DNA of 44,268 nucleotides from Gloeomargaritaceae cyanobacterium C42_A2020_066 (GTDB taxonomy: Bacteria > Cyanobacteriota > Cyanobacteriia > Gloeomargaritales > Gloeomargaritaceae): NCBI GenBank assembly GCA_015272465.1, contig JACYLR010000030.1, positions 1-44,268 of the forward strand, written 5' to 3'. The first letter of the stretch is position 1. Every line of letters begins with the position of its first letter. Of this stretch, positions 36,698 through 43,612 are shown one piece after another. The notes beneath the pieces are model-generated. The model saw only the letters and a list, made by a program, of their open reading frames with translations. It had not been told where the DNA came from and did not search any database. A program made the position numbers and the translations under genes.

Positions 36698-38160
36698 ACT
36701 TGGAGTTGGCTGAGGATCACCACTGCCTGATCGAGGGTCTGGCGCAGACGGGCGCTGGGTTGATCCGACTGGTTAGCCAGGAACGCAAATACCAAGGGGG
36801 GATGGCCGGCCGGCCGCACATAGCCCGCCAGAGTAGCCACCCCCGCCAGGGTGCCTGTTTTGGCGGCCACCCGGCCGGCCGCGGGCGTATCCACCAGACG
36901 CCGGGTCAGGGTACCAGGGCCACCGGGCACCGCGAGGGACTGGCGAAAAGCTGTGGCATAGGGCGTCCGGGCCATCGCTTGCAGCGTACCCACGAGGGCA
37001 GCGGGACTGATGAGGTTATGGCGAGAGAGGCCCGATCCATCGGCTTGGCGGTAGTGAGTCGGGTCAACCCCCTGCTCCGCCAGGACACGCCGTACTTCCG
37101 TGAGGCCGGCCGCCAGGGTCGTCTGGCCCGGTAGCGATGATCCCACCCCCAACTGTCGGATCAGGGTCTCGGCGTAGAGGTTGTCGCTGGCCTGGTTGAT
37201 GGTCGTAGCCCAATCCACCAAGGGCGGTGAGTCCTTGAAAGCCAGCACGTCCCCCCGGCCGGCCGCGGGGGTGGTGAGGATTTGCACCCGTTCAACCCGA
37301 ATGCCCTGGGCCTGAAGTGCCCGTTGCAACCGCTGACCGATGAGGGCAACCGGATCGGCCAAGGCGAGGTCTAGGGTAAGGGGCGGTTGGGTAACCGGCA
37401 GTTCCCCCGTCAGCAAAATGGCCGGCCGGCCGGGTTCGCGATAGATTTGCACCGTATCGGCACCGGCAGCCACAGTCTGGGTCTGGTTAACGAGAGCACG
37501 GACTTCAGGAGCCTGGGGATCGGAAGCCGTGACCCGCAACGGCCGGCCGGCCGCCTGAGGCGTCAGGGTAAGGCTGATCTGGTTGCGATCCAGGATCAGG
37601 CTCGGCACCGGGGCCACGGCCACCTCCACAAAGTCTTGCCAGGCCCACTGATCGTGCCAGGCGGGGCCTTGGAACTGGTGGGTATCTAGGATCAGGCGTT
37701 CCACCCGCCGCACCCCGGCCCGGCCGGCCGCCGCAGCCATGCGCTCCAAGTCAGACTGGGTCAGGGTCGGGTCACCACCGCCCACCAGACGCAGGGTCGT
37801 GGGGGGTTCCCGGTAGAGCACCGTGCGCGCCCGATAGTCCGGGCCAAGGCGGAGGAAGGCTGCCGCCGTAGTCAGTAGTTTGGTCGTCGAGGCCGGCAAA
37901 AAGTAGCGGGCCGCCGCCCGGTCGTAGAGGGTGGTGGGGGTTTCTGCCTCCGTTTGCACCAGGGCACCCCAACGGGTACGGCCCTCGGCCGGCCGATTGA
38001 ACAGTGCCTCAAGCGTCTGGGGTAAATCCTGGGCACAGACGGGAGACGAATTTTGGGCCAAGGTGGGGCCTGCCTCCCAACTCACCATCGCCAAGAAGGC
38101 CCAGACCCCTGACAATAATCCTGATGCCCCGGCCTTTTCCTTCACCCTCAACCGGATCAT
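36688..38160 (-). CDS. dacB: D-alanyl-D-alanine carboxypeptidase/endopeptidase (PBP4 family)
   Basis: A 490-residue exported penicillin-binding protein (peptidase S13) that trims or cuts peptidoglycan cross-links. The N-terminal hydrophobic stretch (GLLSGVWAFLAMVSW...LAQ) is a signal sequence. The active-site motifs are complete: SxxK in PASTTKLLT (Ser91, Lys94), SxN in QASDNLYAETL, and KTG in AAKTGTLAG. I start at ATG 38160, preceded by AAGGGGA; the ORF-track start would cross into dctP. It has one of the highest GGCCGGCC densities in the window (about eight loci in 1.5 kb). Confidence 0.94.
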   Translation of the reverse strand: MIRLRVKEKAGASGLLSGVWAFLAMVSWEAGPTLAQNSSPVCAQDLPQTLEALFNRPAEGRTRWGALVQTEAETPTTLYDRAAARYFLPASTTKLLTTAAAFLRLGPDYRARTVLYREPPTTLRLVGGGDPTLTQSDLERMAAAAGRAGVRRVERLILDTHQFQGPAWHDQWAWQDFVEVAVAPVPSLILDRNQISLTLTPQAAGRPLRVTASDPQAPEVRALVNQTQTVAAGADTVQIYREPGRPAILLTGELPVTQPPLTLDLALADPVALIGQRLQRALQAQGIRVERVQILTTPAAGRGDVLAFKDSPPLVDWATTINQASDNLYAETLIRQLGVGSSLPGQTTLAAGLTEVRRVLAEQGVDPTHYRQADGSGLSRHNLISPAALVGTLQAMARTPYATAFRQSLAVPGGPGTLTRRLVDTPAAGRVAAKTGTLAGVATLAGYVRPAGHPPLVFAFLANQSDQPSARLRQTLDQAVVILSQLQVCN

Positions 38161-38173
38161 TCCCCTTTCCCCT

Positions 38174-39271
38174 ATGAAGCGGCGTCGTTTTGTCACTCAA
38201 GCTACGGCCGGCGTGGTCACCGGTGCCACGGTCAGTGCCTGCGCCCAGTCGGCCAATCAGCGGCCGGCCGGGGGTGCCCTCCCCACGGTGCGCTGGCGGA
38301 TGGCCACCAGTTGGCCCCCCTCCCTAGACATCCTGTTTGGGGGCACCAGAACCCTTGCTGAAGCCGTCAAGACCATGACCGGGGGCCGGTTTCTGATCAC
38401 CCCCTACGCCGCTGGGGAGCTTGTGCCCGGACTCCAGGTGCTCGATGCCGTGCAGGCCGGCACCATCGAGTGTGGCCACACCGCCGCATACTACTACATC
38501 GGCAAGAACCCCGCCCTGGCCTTTGCCACAACCATCCCCTTTGGATTAACGGCCCCTCAGCAAAATGCCTGGCTCTACAACGGAGGCGGCATTGACCTGA
38601 TCCGCAAGGTCTACGCCGACTTTGGCGTGACCTACTTTCCCGCCGGCAACACCGGTGCCCAGATGGGCGGCTGGTTTAAGCGCGAGGTACGCTCCCTTCA
38701 GGATTTGGCCGGCCTCAAGATGCGGATTCCCGGTCTAGGGGGGCAAGTGATGGCCAAACTGGGGGTCAATGTTCAGGTGCTGCCCGGCAGTGAGCTATTC
38801 CTGGCCCTAGATCGGGGGGCCGTGGATGCGGCGGAATGGGTGGGGCCCCATGATGACGAAACTCTAGGACTCAATCGGGCCGCCAAGTTTTACTACTATC
38901 CTGGCTGGTGGGAACCGGGGCCAACCCTAGACCTGCTGATTAACCAAAAAGCCTGGGAAACCCTCCCCGCCGAGTACCAAACCGCCCTGGAGGTGGCGGC
39001 CACCGCCCTAAACCTGCGGATTGGTGCCCGGTACAATGCCCAAGATCAGGCGGCCTTGGCTCGGTTAACCAAGGGGGGGACGCGCCTGATTGCCTACAGT
39101 CCCGACATCCTCAAGGCCGCCGAACGGATCACCCAGGAACTCCTAGCGGAAAGCAGCGCCCAGGATAGTACCTTCAGGCAGATTTACGACACCTGGGGCA
39201 CCTTCCGCCGCCAAGTCTACGCCTGGAACCGGGTCAATGAGTTTAGCCTGATGAGCTTCCTCTACCGCTAA
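38174..39271 (+). CDS. TRAP transporter substrate-binding protein, TakP/DctP-like
   Basis: A 365-residue periplasmic binding protein. MKRRRFVTQATAGVVTGATVSAC combines a Tat-like RRRF with a possible lipobox (VSAC). The body is the DctP family: FLITPYAAGELVPGLQVLDAVQAG, GLKMRIPGLGGQVMAKLG with the arginine that clamps a carboxylate, and DAAEWVGPHDDETLG...YYYPGWWEPGPT, which closely follows the TakP branch that binds alpha-keto acids. No DctQ or DctM membrane genes are adjacent, so it is an orphan or works with partners elsewhere. The ATG is 13 bases from the divergent dacB start. Confidence 0.9.
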   Translation: MKRRRFVTQATAGVVTGATVSACAQSANQRPAGGALPTVRWRMATSWPPSLDILFGGTRTLAEAVKTMTGGRFLITPYAAGELVPGLQVLDAVQAGTIECGHTAAYYYIGKNPALAFATTIPFGLTAPQQNAWLYNGGGIDLIRKVYADFGVTYFPAGNTGAQMGGWFKREVRSLQDLAGLKMRIPGLGGQVMAKLGVNVQVLPGSELFLALDRGAVDAAEWVGPHDDETLGLNRAAKFYYYPGWWEPGPTLDLLINQKAWETLPAEYQTALEVAATALNLRIGARYNAQDQAALARLTKGGTRLIAYSPDILKAAERITQELLAESSAQDSTFRQIYDTWGTFRRQVYAWNRVNEFSLMSFLYR

Positions 39272-39389
39272 TCCTCCAGCCAGGTTCCCAACTCGGCCCA
39301 TGGGCAAAGGCTGCCTGAAGTATCTTCCCTAAACGGCGGGGCGCGGTCTGGTACCGAGCACTCAGTGAGGCAGGTTTGGAGCGCAGCCG

Positions 39390-39716
39390 TCACTGATCTT
39401 TGGGGAGTGCCAAATTGGCCTGACCAGCCTCCAGGCCGGCCGGCCGCCAAGCCGAGATCAGCGTTTTCAGCCCCAGCACCAGAAACCCCAGGGCAGCGAG
39501 TCCCTTCATGGCCAGGGGAGACACCACATTCCCTAATCCGTGCCCCAGTCCCACGCCCAGGGTTGTCACCAGGATCAGGGCCGTCGTGGTGCCCGCAAAA
39601 ATCACCCACGGGGTCTGGCAGCGACTGCTCAGGGCTATGGTGGCCAACTGGCTTTTATCCCCCAGTTCTGCCAGAAATACGGTAAGGAACGTGACCCCTA
39701 GAAGTTGCCAATCCAT
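39390..39716 (-). CDS. Half-size GDT1/UPF0016 (TMEM165) family transporter subunit B
   Basis: A 108-residue, three-helix membrane protein: MDWQLLGVTFLTVFLAELGDKSQLATIALS, whose ELGDKS is the family cation-binding motif, followed by two more hydrophobic helices (TTALILVTTLGVGLG, LAALGFLVLGLKTLI). UPF0016 proteins export Mn2+ or Ca2+; cyanobacterial members (Mnx, and heteromeric half-size pairs) clear manganese from the cytosol. The ORF-track entry 39390-40112 is much too long; the true ATG is 39716. Its start overlaps the end of the upstream half-size gene by 19 bases, so the two are coupled and probably form a heterodimer. Confidence 0.88.
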   Translation of the reverse strand: MDWQLLGVTFLTVFLAELGDKSQLATIALSSRCQTPWVIFAGTTTALILVTTLGVGLGHGLGNVVSPLAMKGLAALGFLVLGLKTLISAWRPAGLEAGQANLALPKDQ

Positions 39717-40066
39717 AGCCCCAACCCCGGCGCGCTGTGCACCATATCCAACAGTAACCAGAGGGCCACGCCCAGGAAAATGAATCCCGACCCCAGGGCT
39801 ACGGTGCGCTCCCAGAGATGCTGGGCCAGCCACCAGCCTACCCCGACTCCCAGAAGACTGGTGCTTACTAGGGCGGCCACGGCTCCCACCCAGACCGTCC
39901 AGGGGTGGTCGGATTGAGCGGTCATCAGCAGCGTACTGACCTGGGTTTTGTCCCCCATTTCGGCCAGCATCACCGTGCCCAGGCTGGTCCAAAAGGCTTG
40001 GACGGCCGGCCGTTTCCAGACCGGGGCCGCAGCGTGGGAGGAGGAAGGCAGAGGGTCGGGGGACAC
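39698..40066 (-). CDS. Half-size GDT1/UPF0016 (TMEM165) family transporter subunit A
   Basis: A 122-residue, three-helix membrane protein, the partner of the gene above: an N-terminal polar tail, then FWTSLGTVMLAEMGDKTQVSTLLM with the family motif EMGDKT, then AVAALVSTSLLGVGVGWWLA and TVALGSGFIFLGVALWLLLD. Each half carries one copy of the E-x-G-D-(K/R)-(S/T) motif; full-length relatives contain both in one chain. The start is GTG 40066. The order EMGDKT-gene then ELGDKS-gene with overlapping ends supports assembly as one antiporter. No yybP-ykoY manganese riboswitch was recognised upstream. Confidence 0.88.
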   Translation of the reverse strand: MSPDPLPSSSHAAAPVWKRPAVQAFWTSLGTVMLAEMGDKTQVSTLLMTAQSDHPWTVWVGAVAALVSTSLLGVGVGWWLAQHLWERTVALGSGFIFLGVALWLLLDMVHSAPGLGLWIGNF

Positions 40067-40171
40067 AGGATTCCGGGGAAAGTTCCGTGGGCAAACAGGA
40101 TCGTAGACCCACCTCTGGGGTTGGGCTGCTCCCTCACCCTAGCAGGTCTGCTGCCCTGGAAAACCAGGGTA

Positions 40172-40501
40172 TCAGTGGAGAGCCAGGCCGGGCAGGAACT
40201 CATTATCAGGCGAGGTGCGGACGTAGGCCACACACCCCTGGCAACTGGAGGGCATGTGGTCGGTGTGGGGGGCTGAACGCAGGTAGTCTCCCGCCTGGAA
40301 GACTTGGCCATCGCACTCCAGATCGCCCTCCAGCATGAAAATCTCCTCACAATCCGCATGGCGGTGGTGGGGGAGTGACGCCCCCGGTGTGAGGCGCAGC
40401 AGGCAGGTCATTTCCCGGCGGGCCTCATCCCGATAGAGATAGGCAATTTCCACCCCCGGCCGGCCGAGGGTCTGCCAGACGCGATCCATAGCCCGCAGCA
40501 C
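40172..40501 (-). CDS. ChrR-like cupin protein, 5'-truncated
   Basis: A cupin of the ChrR/anti-sigma C-terminal type: LTPGASLPHHRHADCEEIFMLEGDLECDG has the metal-binding histidines and glutamate, and GDYLRSAPHTDHMPSS the second cupin motif. GTG 40501 gives 109 residues, but the frame stays open upstream to 40600 and reads DLLEPAPALKHRLGQRLGLTDWD, which looks like genuine cupin-family N-terminal sequence with no ATG/GTG/TTG start. The frame meets the remains of a toxin-antitoxin module at about 40580-40600. The gene therefore seems to have lost its 5' end by deletion; it may still be expressed from GTG 40501 or be dying. Confidence 0.65.
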   Translation of the reverse strand: MLRAMDRVWQTLGRPGVEIAYLYRDEARREMTCLLRLTPGASLPHHRHADCEEIFMLEGDLECDGQVFQAGDYLRSAPHTDHMPSSCQGCVAYVRTSPDNEFLPGLALH

Positions 40502-40580
40502 AGTAAGGGCAGGATCCCAATCCGTTAGCCCCAGGCGTTGGCCAAGGCGATGCTTTAGAGCCGGGGCAGGCTCCAGCAGA

Positions 40581-40601
40581 TCAGTGCGTCGTGTAGTGCA
40601 T
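40581..40601 (-). pseudogene. Remnant start of a RelE/HigB-like toxin gene
   Basis: ATG at 40599-40601 overlaps the antitoxin TGA (TGATG) and opens MHYTTH before a stop at 40581-40583. I recall cyanobacterial toxins paired with this antitoxin type starting M(K/R)xYTT, so these six codons look like the 5' end of the toxin. Everything after is missing and cupin-like sequence begins at once. Too short to be certain on its own. Confidence 0.45.
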
Positions 40602-40801
40602 CAAATTCCGCGACAGTGCCCCGCGTCATACTCGGCGATTGCCTCTTGAGCAAACGCTTCTCATTTACCGTCTTCAATATCTTTCTCTATCTGTTCATCC
40701 TAATATTCATGATCCAAGTCAAGGAACCACAGCCTCAACTTCTCAAATTCATTGAGTGGCAGTGAAAGAATTGCTGCTTCAATTCGCTCTAGGTTTGACA
40801 T
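40601..40801 (-). pseudogene. Antitoxin pseudogene with two in-frame stop codons
   Basis: Reading from ATG 40801 gives MSNLERIEAAILSLPLNEF, EKLRLWFLDLDHEY-stop-DEQIEKDIEDGK-stop-EAFAQEAIAEYDAGHCRGI-stop. The pattern (N-terminal helix pair, DEQIEKDIEDGK, closing AGHCRGI) is that of small antitoxins common in cyanobacterial toxin-antitoxin modules. TAG at 40700-40702 and TGA at 40661-40663 break a frame that is otherwise intact over 67 codons, so loss is by point mutation. The stretch is clearly richer in A+T than its surroundings, in keeping with acquired DNA. Confidence 0.8.
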
Positions 40802-40838
40802 CGATCAGTCCGAGAAAGTTTTTGCCCAGGGGAACACC

Positions 40839-41495
40839 TCAGCCAGTAGTGCCCAAGGATGTGGCAGCAACCGTGTTAATCAGGATACGAGCCACCGTGC
40901 TGCTGCTGGTTCCCCAGCGCACCCGCAGGGCACCCAGGAAAAAGCCGAGCACCAGCCAGTCGAACCACTGGTTGGACACCCCACTGATCAGGGCTTGGCT
41001 GAGGCTAAACACGGCCATGGTACCCAACAGGCCCACGGTCATGGTGGCCACCCGCGTCAGGGCAGACTGCACCATCCCCCGCCACATCCACTCATCGCAC
41101 CAGGCGGCCAGACCTCCATTAACGGCAATCACCAGAAACCCCAGGGAACCGGCCGGCCGCGCCGAAATCGGTAAATCCGGCAAGGCCAAGGGCAGACCCT
41201 TCAGACCCAGACCACTGAGCAGGGGCAACAGACCCAGGTAGAGAACACCCCCCGCCAGGCCGGCCGTGATCGCCCCCAGAGACCAGTGGTAGTCCCATTG
41301 GTTGGCACCCAACCCCCAGCGCCGGCCTAGGGTCGCCAAGCCCAGGGCACCCAGGGGCAGCCCCAACCCCATCAGCAGCAGGCCGGCCACCTGACCACTG
41401 CCCAGAACGGGAGCCAACCAGGTCTCGCCCAGCCAGCCCAAGCCCCAGAGCCAGGCCGTCCAGGCTACCGTCACCCCAATTGCCAGTTTGATCAT
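40839..41495 (-). CDS. CPBP-like (CAAX protease/bacteriocin-processing) membrane protein, active site degenerate
   Basis: A 218-residue protein with about six hydrophobic segments. The C-terminal half fits the CPBP/Abi family: AAWCDEWMWRGMVQSAL occupies the EExxxR motif place (here DEWMWR), FSLSQALISG the FxxxH place with Gln for His, and VARILINTVAA the HxxxN place with Arg for His. Two metal-binding histidines are thus absent, so protease activity is doubtful; a chaperone or scaffold role is possible. ATG 41495 with TAGGA five bases upstream is preferred to GTG 41510. It is divergent from era with about 20 bases between. Confidence 0.75.
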   Translation of the reverse strand: MIKLAIGVTVAWTAWLWGLGWLGETWLAPVLGSGQVAGLLLMGLGLPLGALGLATLGRRWGLGANQWDYHWSLGAITAGLAGGVLYLGLLPLLSGLGLKGLPLALPDLPISARPAGSLGFLVIAVNGGLAAWCDEWMWRGMVQSALTRVATMTVGLLGTMAVFSLSQALISGVSNQWFDWLVLGFFLGALRVRWGTSSSTVARILINTVAATSLGTTG

Positions 41496-41515
41496 CGGGT
41501 TCCTAGCCACCGCCT

Positions 41516-42496
41516 ATGATCAAAACTCTACCCTCGCTCCAGGTTTGTGTGGTTGATCTCGAACTCAATTTGACGCCCATTCCCACCCCACCGCCGGACT
41601 TCCGTTCTGGATTTGTGGGCATCCTCGGCCGGCCGAATGTGGGCAAATCGACTCTGCTCAACGCCCTGATCGGCCAGAAAATTGCCATCACGTCCCCCGT
41701 CGCCCAAACCACCCGCAACCGTCTGCGGGGCATCCTCACCACCGCCACCGCCCAGATCATCCTCGTGGACAGCCCCGGCATCCACAAACCCCACCATCCC
41801 CTGGGAGAAATCCTGGTCAACAATGCCCTCGGCCTGATCCAGGCAGTGGACGTGCTGCTACTGGTCGTGGATGGCACGGTTCCGGCCGGCCGGGGGGATA
41901 CCTACATTGCCGAACTGCTGCGGCCGGCCGGCCTCCCGGTTGTCCTCGGTTTGAACAAAATTGACCCCCTAGAGCCTGACACCCCAGCAGCCCCCCGCCC
42001 GGAAGTCTTGGCCAGCTACCAGGCCCTCGGCCCCGATTGGCCCTGGGTATCCTTCTCCGCCTTGGCCGGGGTTGGGCTGGATCACTTGGTGGAGCGCCTC
42101 ACCCAGCACCTGCCGGCCGGCCCCTACTATTACCCCCCCGACCTGGTCACCGATCAGCCGGAACGGTTCATCATAGCCGAACTGATCCGGGAGCAAATCC
42201 TGCACCACACCCACCAGGAAGTGCCCCACTCGGTCGCCGTGGTTGTCGAGTTGATGGAAACCACCCCCAAGATCACCCGCATTCTGGCGGCCATTGTCGT
42301 GGAGCGCGCCTCCCAGAAGGGCATTCTGATCGGCAAACGGGGGCAGATGCTGCGTACCGTGGGCACCCAGGCACGGGCCGCCATCGAGCAACTCCTAGAC
42401 GGCCCAGTTTATCTGGAACTTTTCGTCAAGGTTGAAGCCCACTGGCGGCATTCGCGCCACCAACTGGCGGAACTGGGGTACCGGCCCGAATCCTAA
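41516..42496 (+). CDS. era: GTPase Era
   Basis: Era is an essential GTPase that binds the 3' end of 16S rRNA during small-subunit assembly. The 326-residue product has a short N-terminal extension, then G1 [20 protein letters not shown], the switch I motif ITSPVAQTTRNRLRG, G3 DSPGIHKPHH, G4 LNKID and a C-terminal KH domain with ERASQKGILIGKRGQMLRTVGTQARA. Cyanobacterial Era proteins usually carry such an extension, so ATG 41516 is acceptable; GTG 41549 is an alternative that would leave more room for the divergent gene's promoter. Confidence 0.96.
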   Translation: MIKTLPSLQVCVVDLELNLTPIPTPPPDFRSGFVGILGRPNVGKSTLLNALIGQKIAITSPVAQTTRNRLRGILTTATAQIILVDSPGIHKPHHPLGEILVNNALGLIQAVDVLLLVVDGTVPAGRGDTYIAELLRPAGLPVVLGLNKIDPLEPDTPAAPRPEVLASYQALGPDWPWVSFSALAGVGLDHLVERLTQHLPAGPYYYPPDLVTDQPERFIIAELIREQILHHTHQEVPHSVAVVVELMETTPKITRILAAIVVERASQKGILIGKRGQMLRTVGTQARAAIEQLLDGPVYLELFVKVEAHWRHSRHQLAELGYRPES

Positions 42497-42516
42497 GGTG
42501 TTGGGAAACGACCGGG

Positions 42517-42993
42517 TTAGCCCATATCGTCAATGTGACCACTGACACCACTGGCCAGCATTTTGATCAGGAGTTCCAGGGTTTCTCGCGAGCAGCCCAC
42601 GTGATCGCCCTTAACGTCAGTTTCCAACCGCTGTAGTTCCAACTCCAGACCCCGCACCACCTGCTCGCATTCCTCGGCCTCGTGGCGGGTCCAGGACTCC
42701 CAGCGGGTCAACAGCCCATAGATGAATGCAGCGCGGGTAATGGTTGCCTCATCCATCCCCAGACCGCGGTACCACAGTCCACAAATGACGCGCATCAGCG
42801 TCCGGGCGTCCTCACCCGAATGCACCAAACTACCGAGTTCCAGCGCGTAGCGGCATCCTCCGGCCCACTCCCGGCACTGTTCCTGAAAATCGAGCATGGT
42901 CAACCCAGTCCTGCGGGATGTCCTCAGGGCTACTTTACCGTGAACTGCCCCCAGTGCCACCCCCACGGCCGGCCGCTGTGCTTGATAAACCAT
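42517..42993 (-). CDS. Uncharacterised protein, helix-rich
   Basis: A protein of about 158 residues that I do not recognise. The central part (MLDFQEQCREWAGGCRYALELGSLVHSGEDARTLMRVICGLWYRG) and the C-terminal part (ESWTRHEAEECEQVVRGLELELQRLETDV, ETLELLIKMLASG) look helical, with many Cys and Trp. Starts in the same frame are ATG 43008, ATG 42993 (AAGGG seven bases upstream) and ATG 42897 (before MLDFQEQC); the first 30 residues have a less natural composition, so the shortest form cannot be excluded. It is convergent with era (20 bases) and divergent from ndhN. Confidence 0.6.
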   Translation of the reverse strand: MVYQAQRPAVGVALGAVHGKVALRTSRRTGLTMLDFQEQCREWAGGCRYALELGSLVHSGEDARTLMRVICGLWYRGLGMDEATITRAAFIYGLLTRWESWTRHEAEECEQVVRGLELELQRLETDVKGDHVGCSRETLELLIKMLASGVSGHIDDMG

Positions 42994-43104
42994 GCTTTTA
43001 CCCTTCATTTAGAACTCAATAGGGACTACCCCCGCCAGACCTCCCCCCCTCGCCAGGACTCTGCTAAGCTCAGGACGATGCCAGTCCTAGGGTGCCCTGC
43101 GGTC

Positions 43105-43575
43105 ATGAGCCTCGTTATTACCGGTAACAAATTTGTTGACGATCTGGGACGGTCAGGTGCGTTAGCAGCCTACGTTCCCCCTGAGGGGGGCCATGAGGGA
43201 CGCTATCAACGCCGCCTCCGGGCAGCGGGCTATCGGACGCTCCACTTCAGCGCCCGTGGGCTGGGGGATTTGGAGGCGTATCTGACCCGCTTCCACGGTG
43301 TCCGCCCACCGCATCTGGGCAAACACACCATTGGCCAAGCCGCGGCCGTGGGTGAGGTCTACTATTTCCCTCCCTTGGTGGATTACAACCTGGCGGCGCT
43401 GCCCCCCAAGTCCAAGGGGCTGGTGCTCTGGATCATTGAGGGCAAGGTGCTCTCCCGCCAGGAACTGACCTACCTGACGGTACTGACTCGCCGCCAACCC
43501 CAGGTGAAGGTGGTCGTGGAAATTGCCAGTAGTCGATCCTTCGAGTGGAAACCTCTGGCAGAGGTGATTGGCTAG
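43105..43575 (+). CDS. ndhN: NAD(P)H-quinone oxidoreductase (NDH-1) subunit N
   Basis: NdhN is a peripheral subunit specific to the photosynthetic NDH-1 complex of cyanobacteria and chloroplasts, which works in cyclic electron flow, respiration and CO2 uptake. The 156-residue product matches the family throughout: LVITGNKFVDDLGRSGALAAYVP, GGHEGRYQRRLRAAGYRTLHF, ARGLGDLEAYLT, HGVRPPHLGKHTIGQAAAVG, PPKSKGLVLWIIEGKVLS and QVKVVVEIASSRSFEWKPL. The ORF track starts far too early; ATG 43105 (MSLVITGN) fits homologues, with ATG 43078 as a longer option. Confidence 0.95.
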   Translation: MSLVITGNKFVDDLGRSGALAAYVPPEGGHEGRYQRRLRAAGYRTLHFSARGLGDLEAYLTRFHGVRPPHLGKHTIGQAAAVGEVYYFPPLVDYNLAALPPKSKGLVLWIIEGKVLSRQELTYLTVLTRRQPQVKVVVEIASSRSFEWKPLAEVIG

Positions 43576-43612
43576 CACTTGAGAGCCGGACGGAGACTGT
43601 TCGGCCGGCCGT

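Noticed and set aside
36378-36713. 111-aa plus-strand ORF
   Set aside because: It runs across tRNA-Gly and the end of dacB on the opposite strand.
35050-36800. The lack of GGCCGGCC here as proof of horizontal transfer
   Set aside because: Gaps of over 2 kb also occur in sphS-phoU-carB, so with about 77 loci a gap of this size is expected by chance.
39390-40112. 240-aa minus-strand ORF as one protein
   Set aside because: Only its last 108 residues (from ATG 39716) resemble UPF0016; the rest overlaps the other half-size gene in a different frame and reads as noise.
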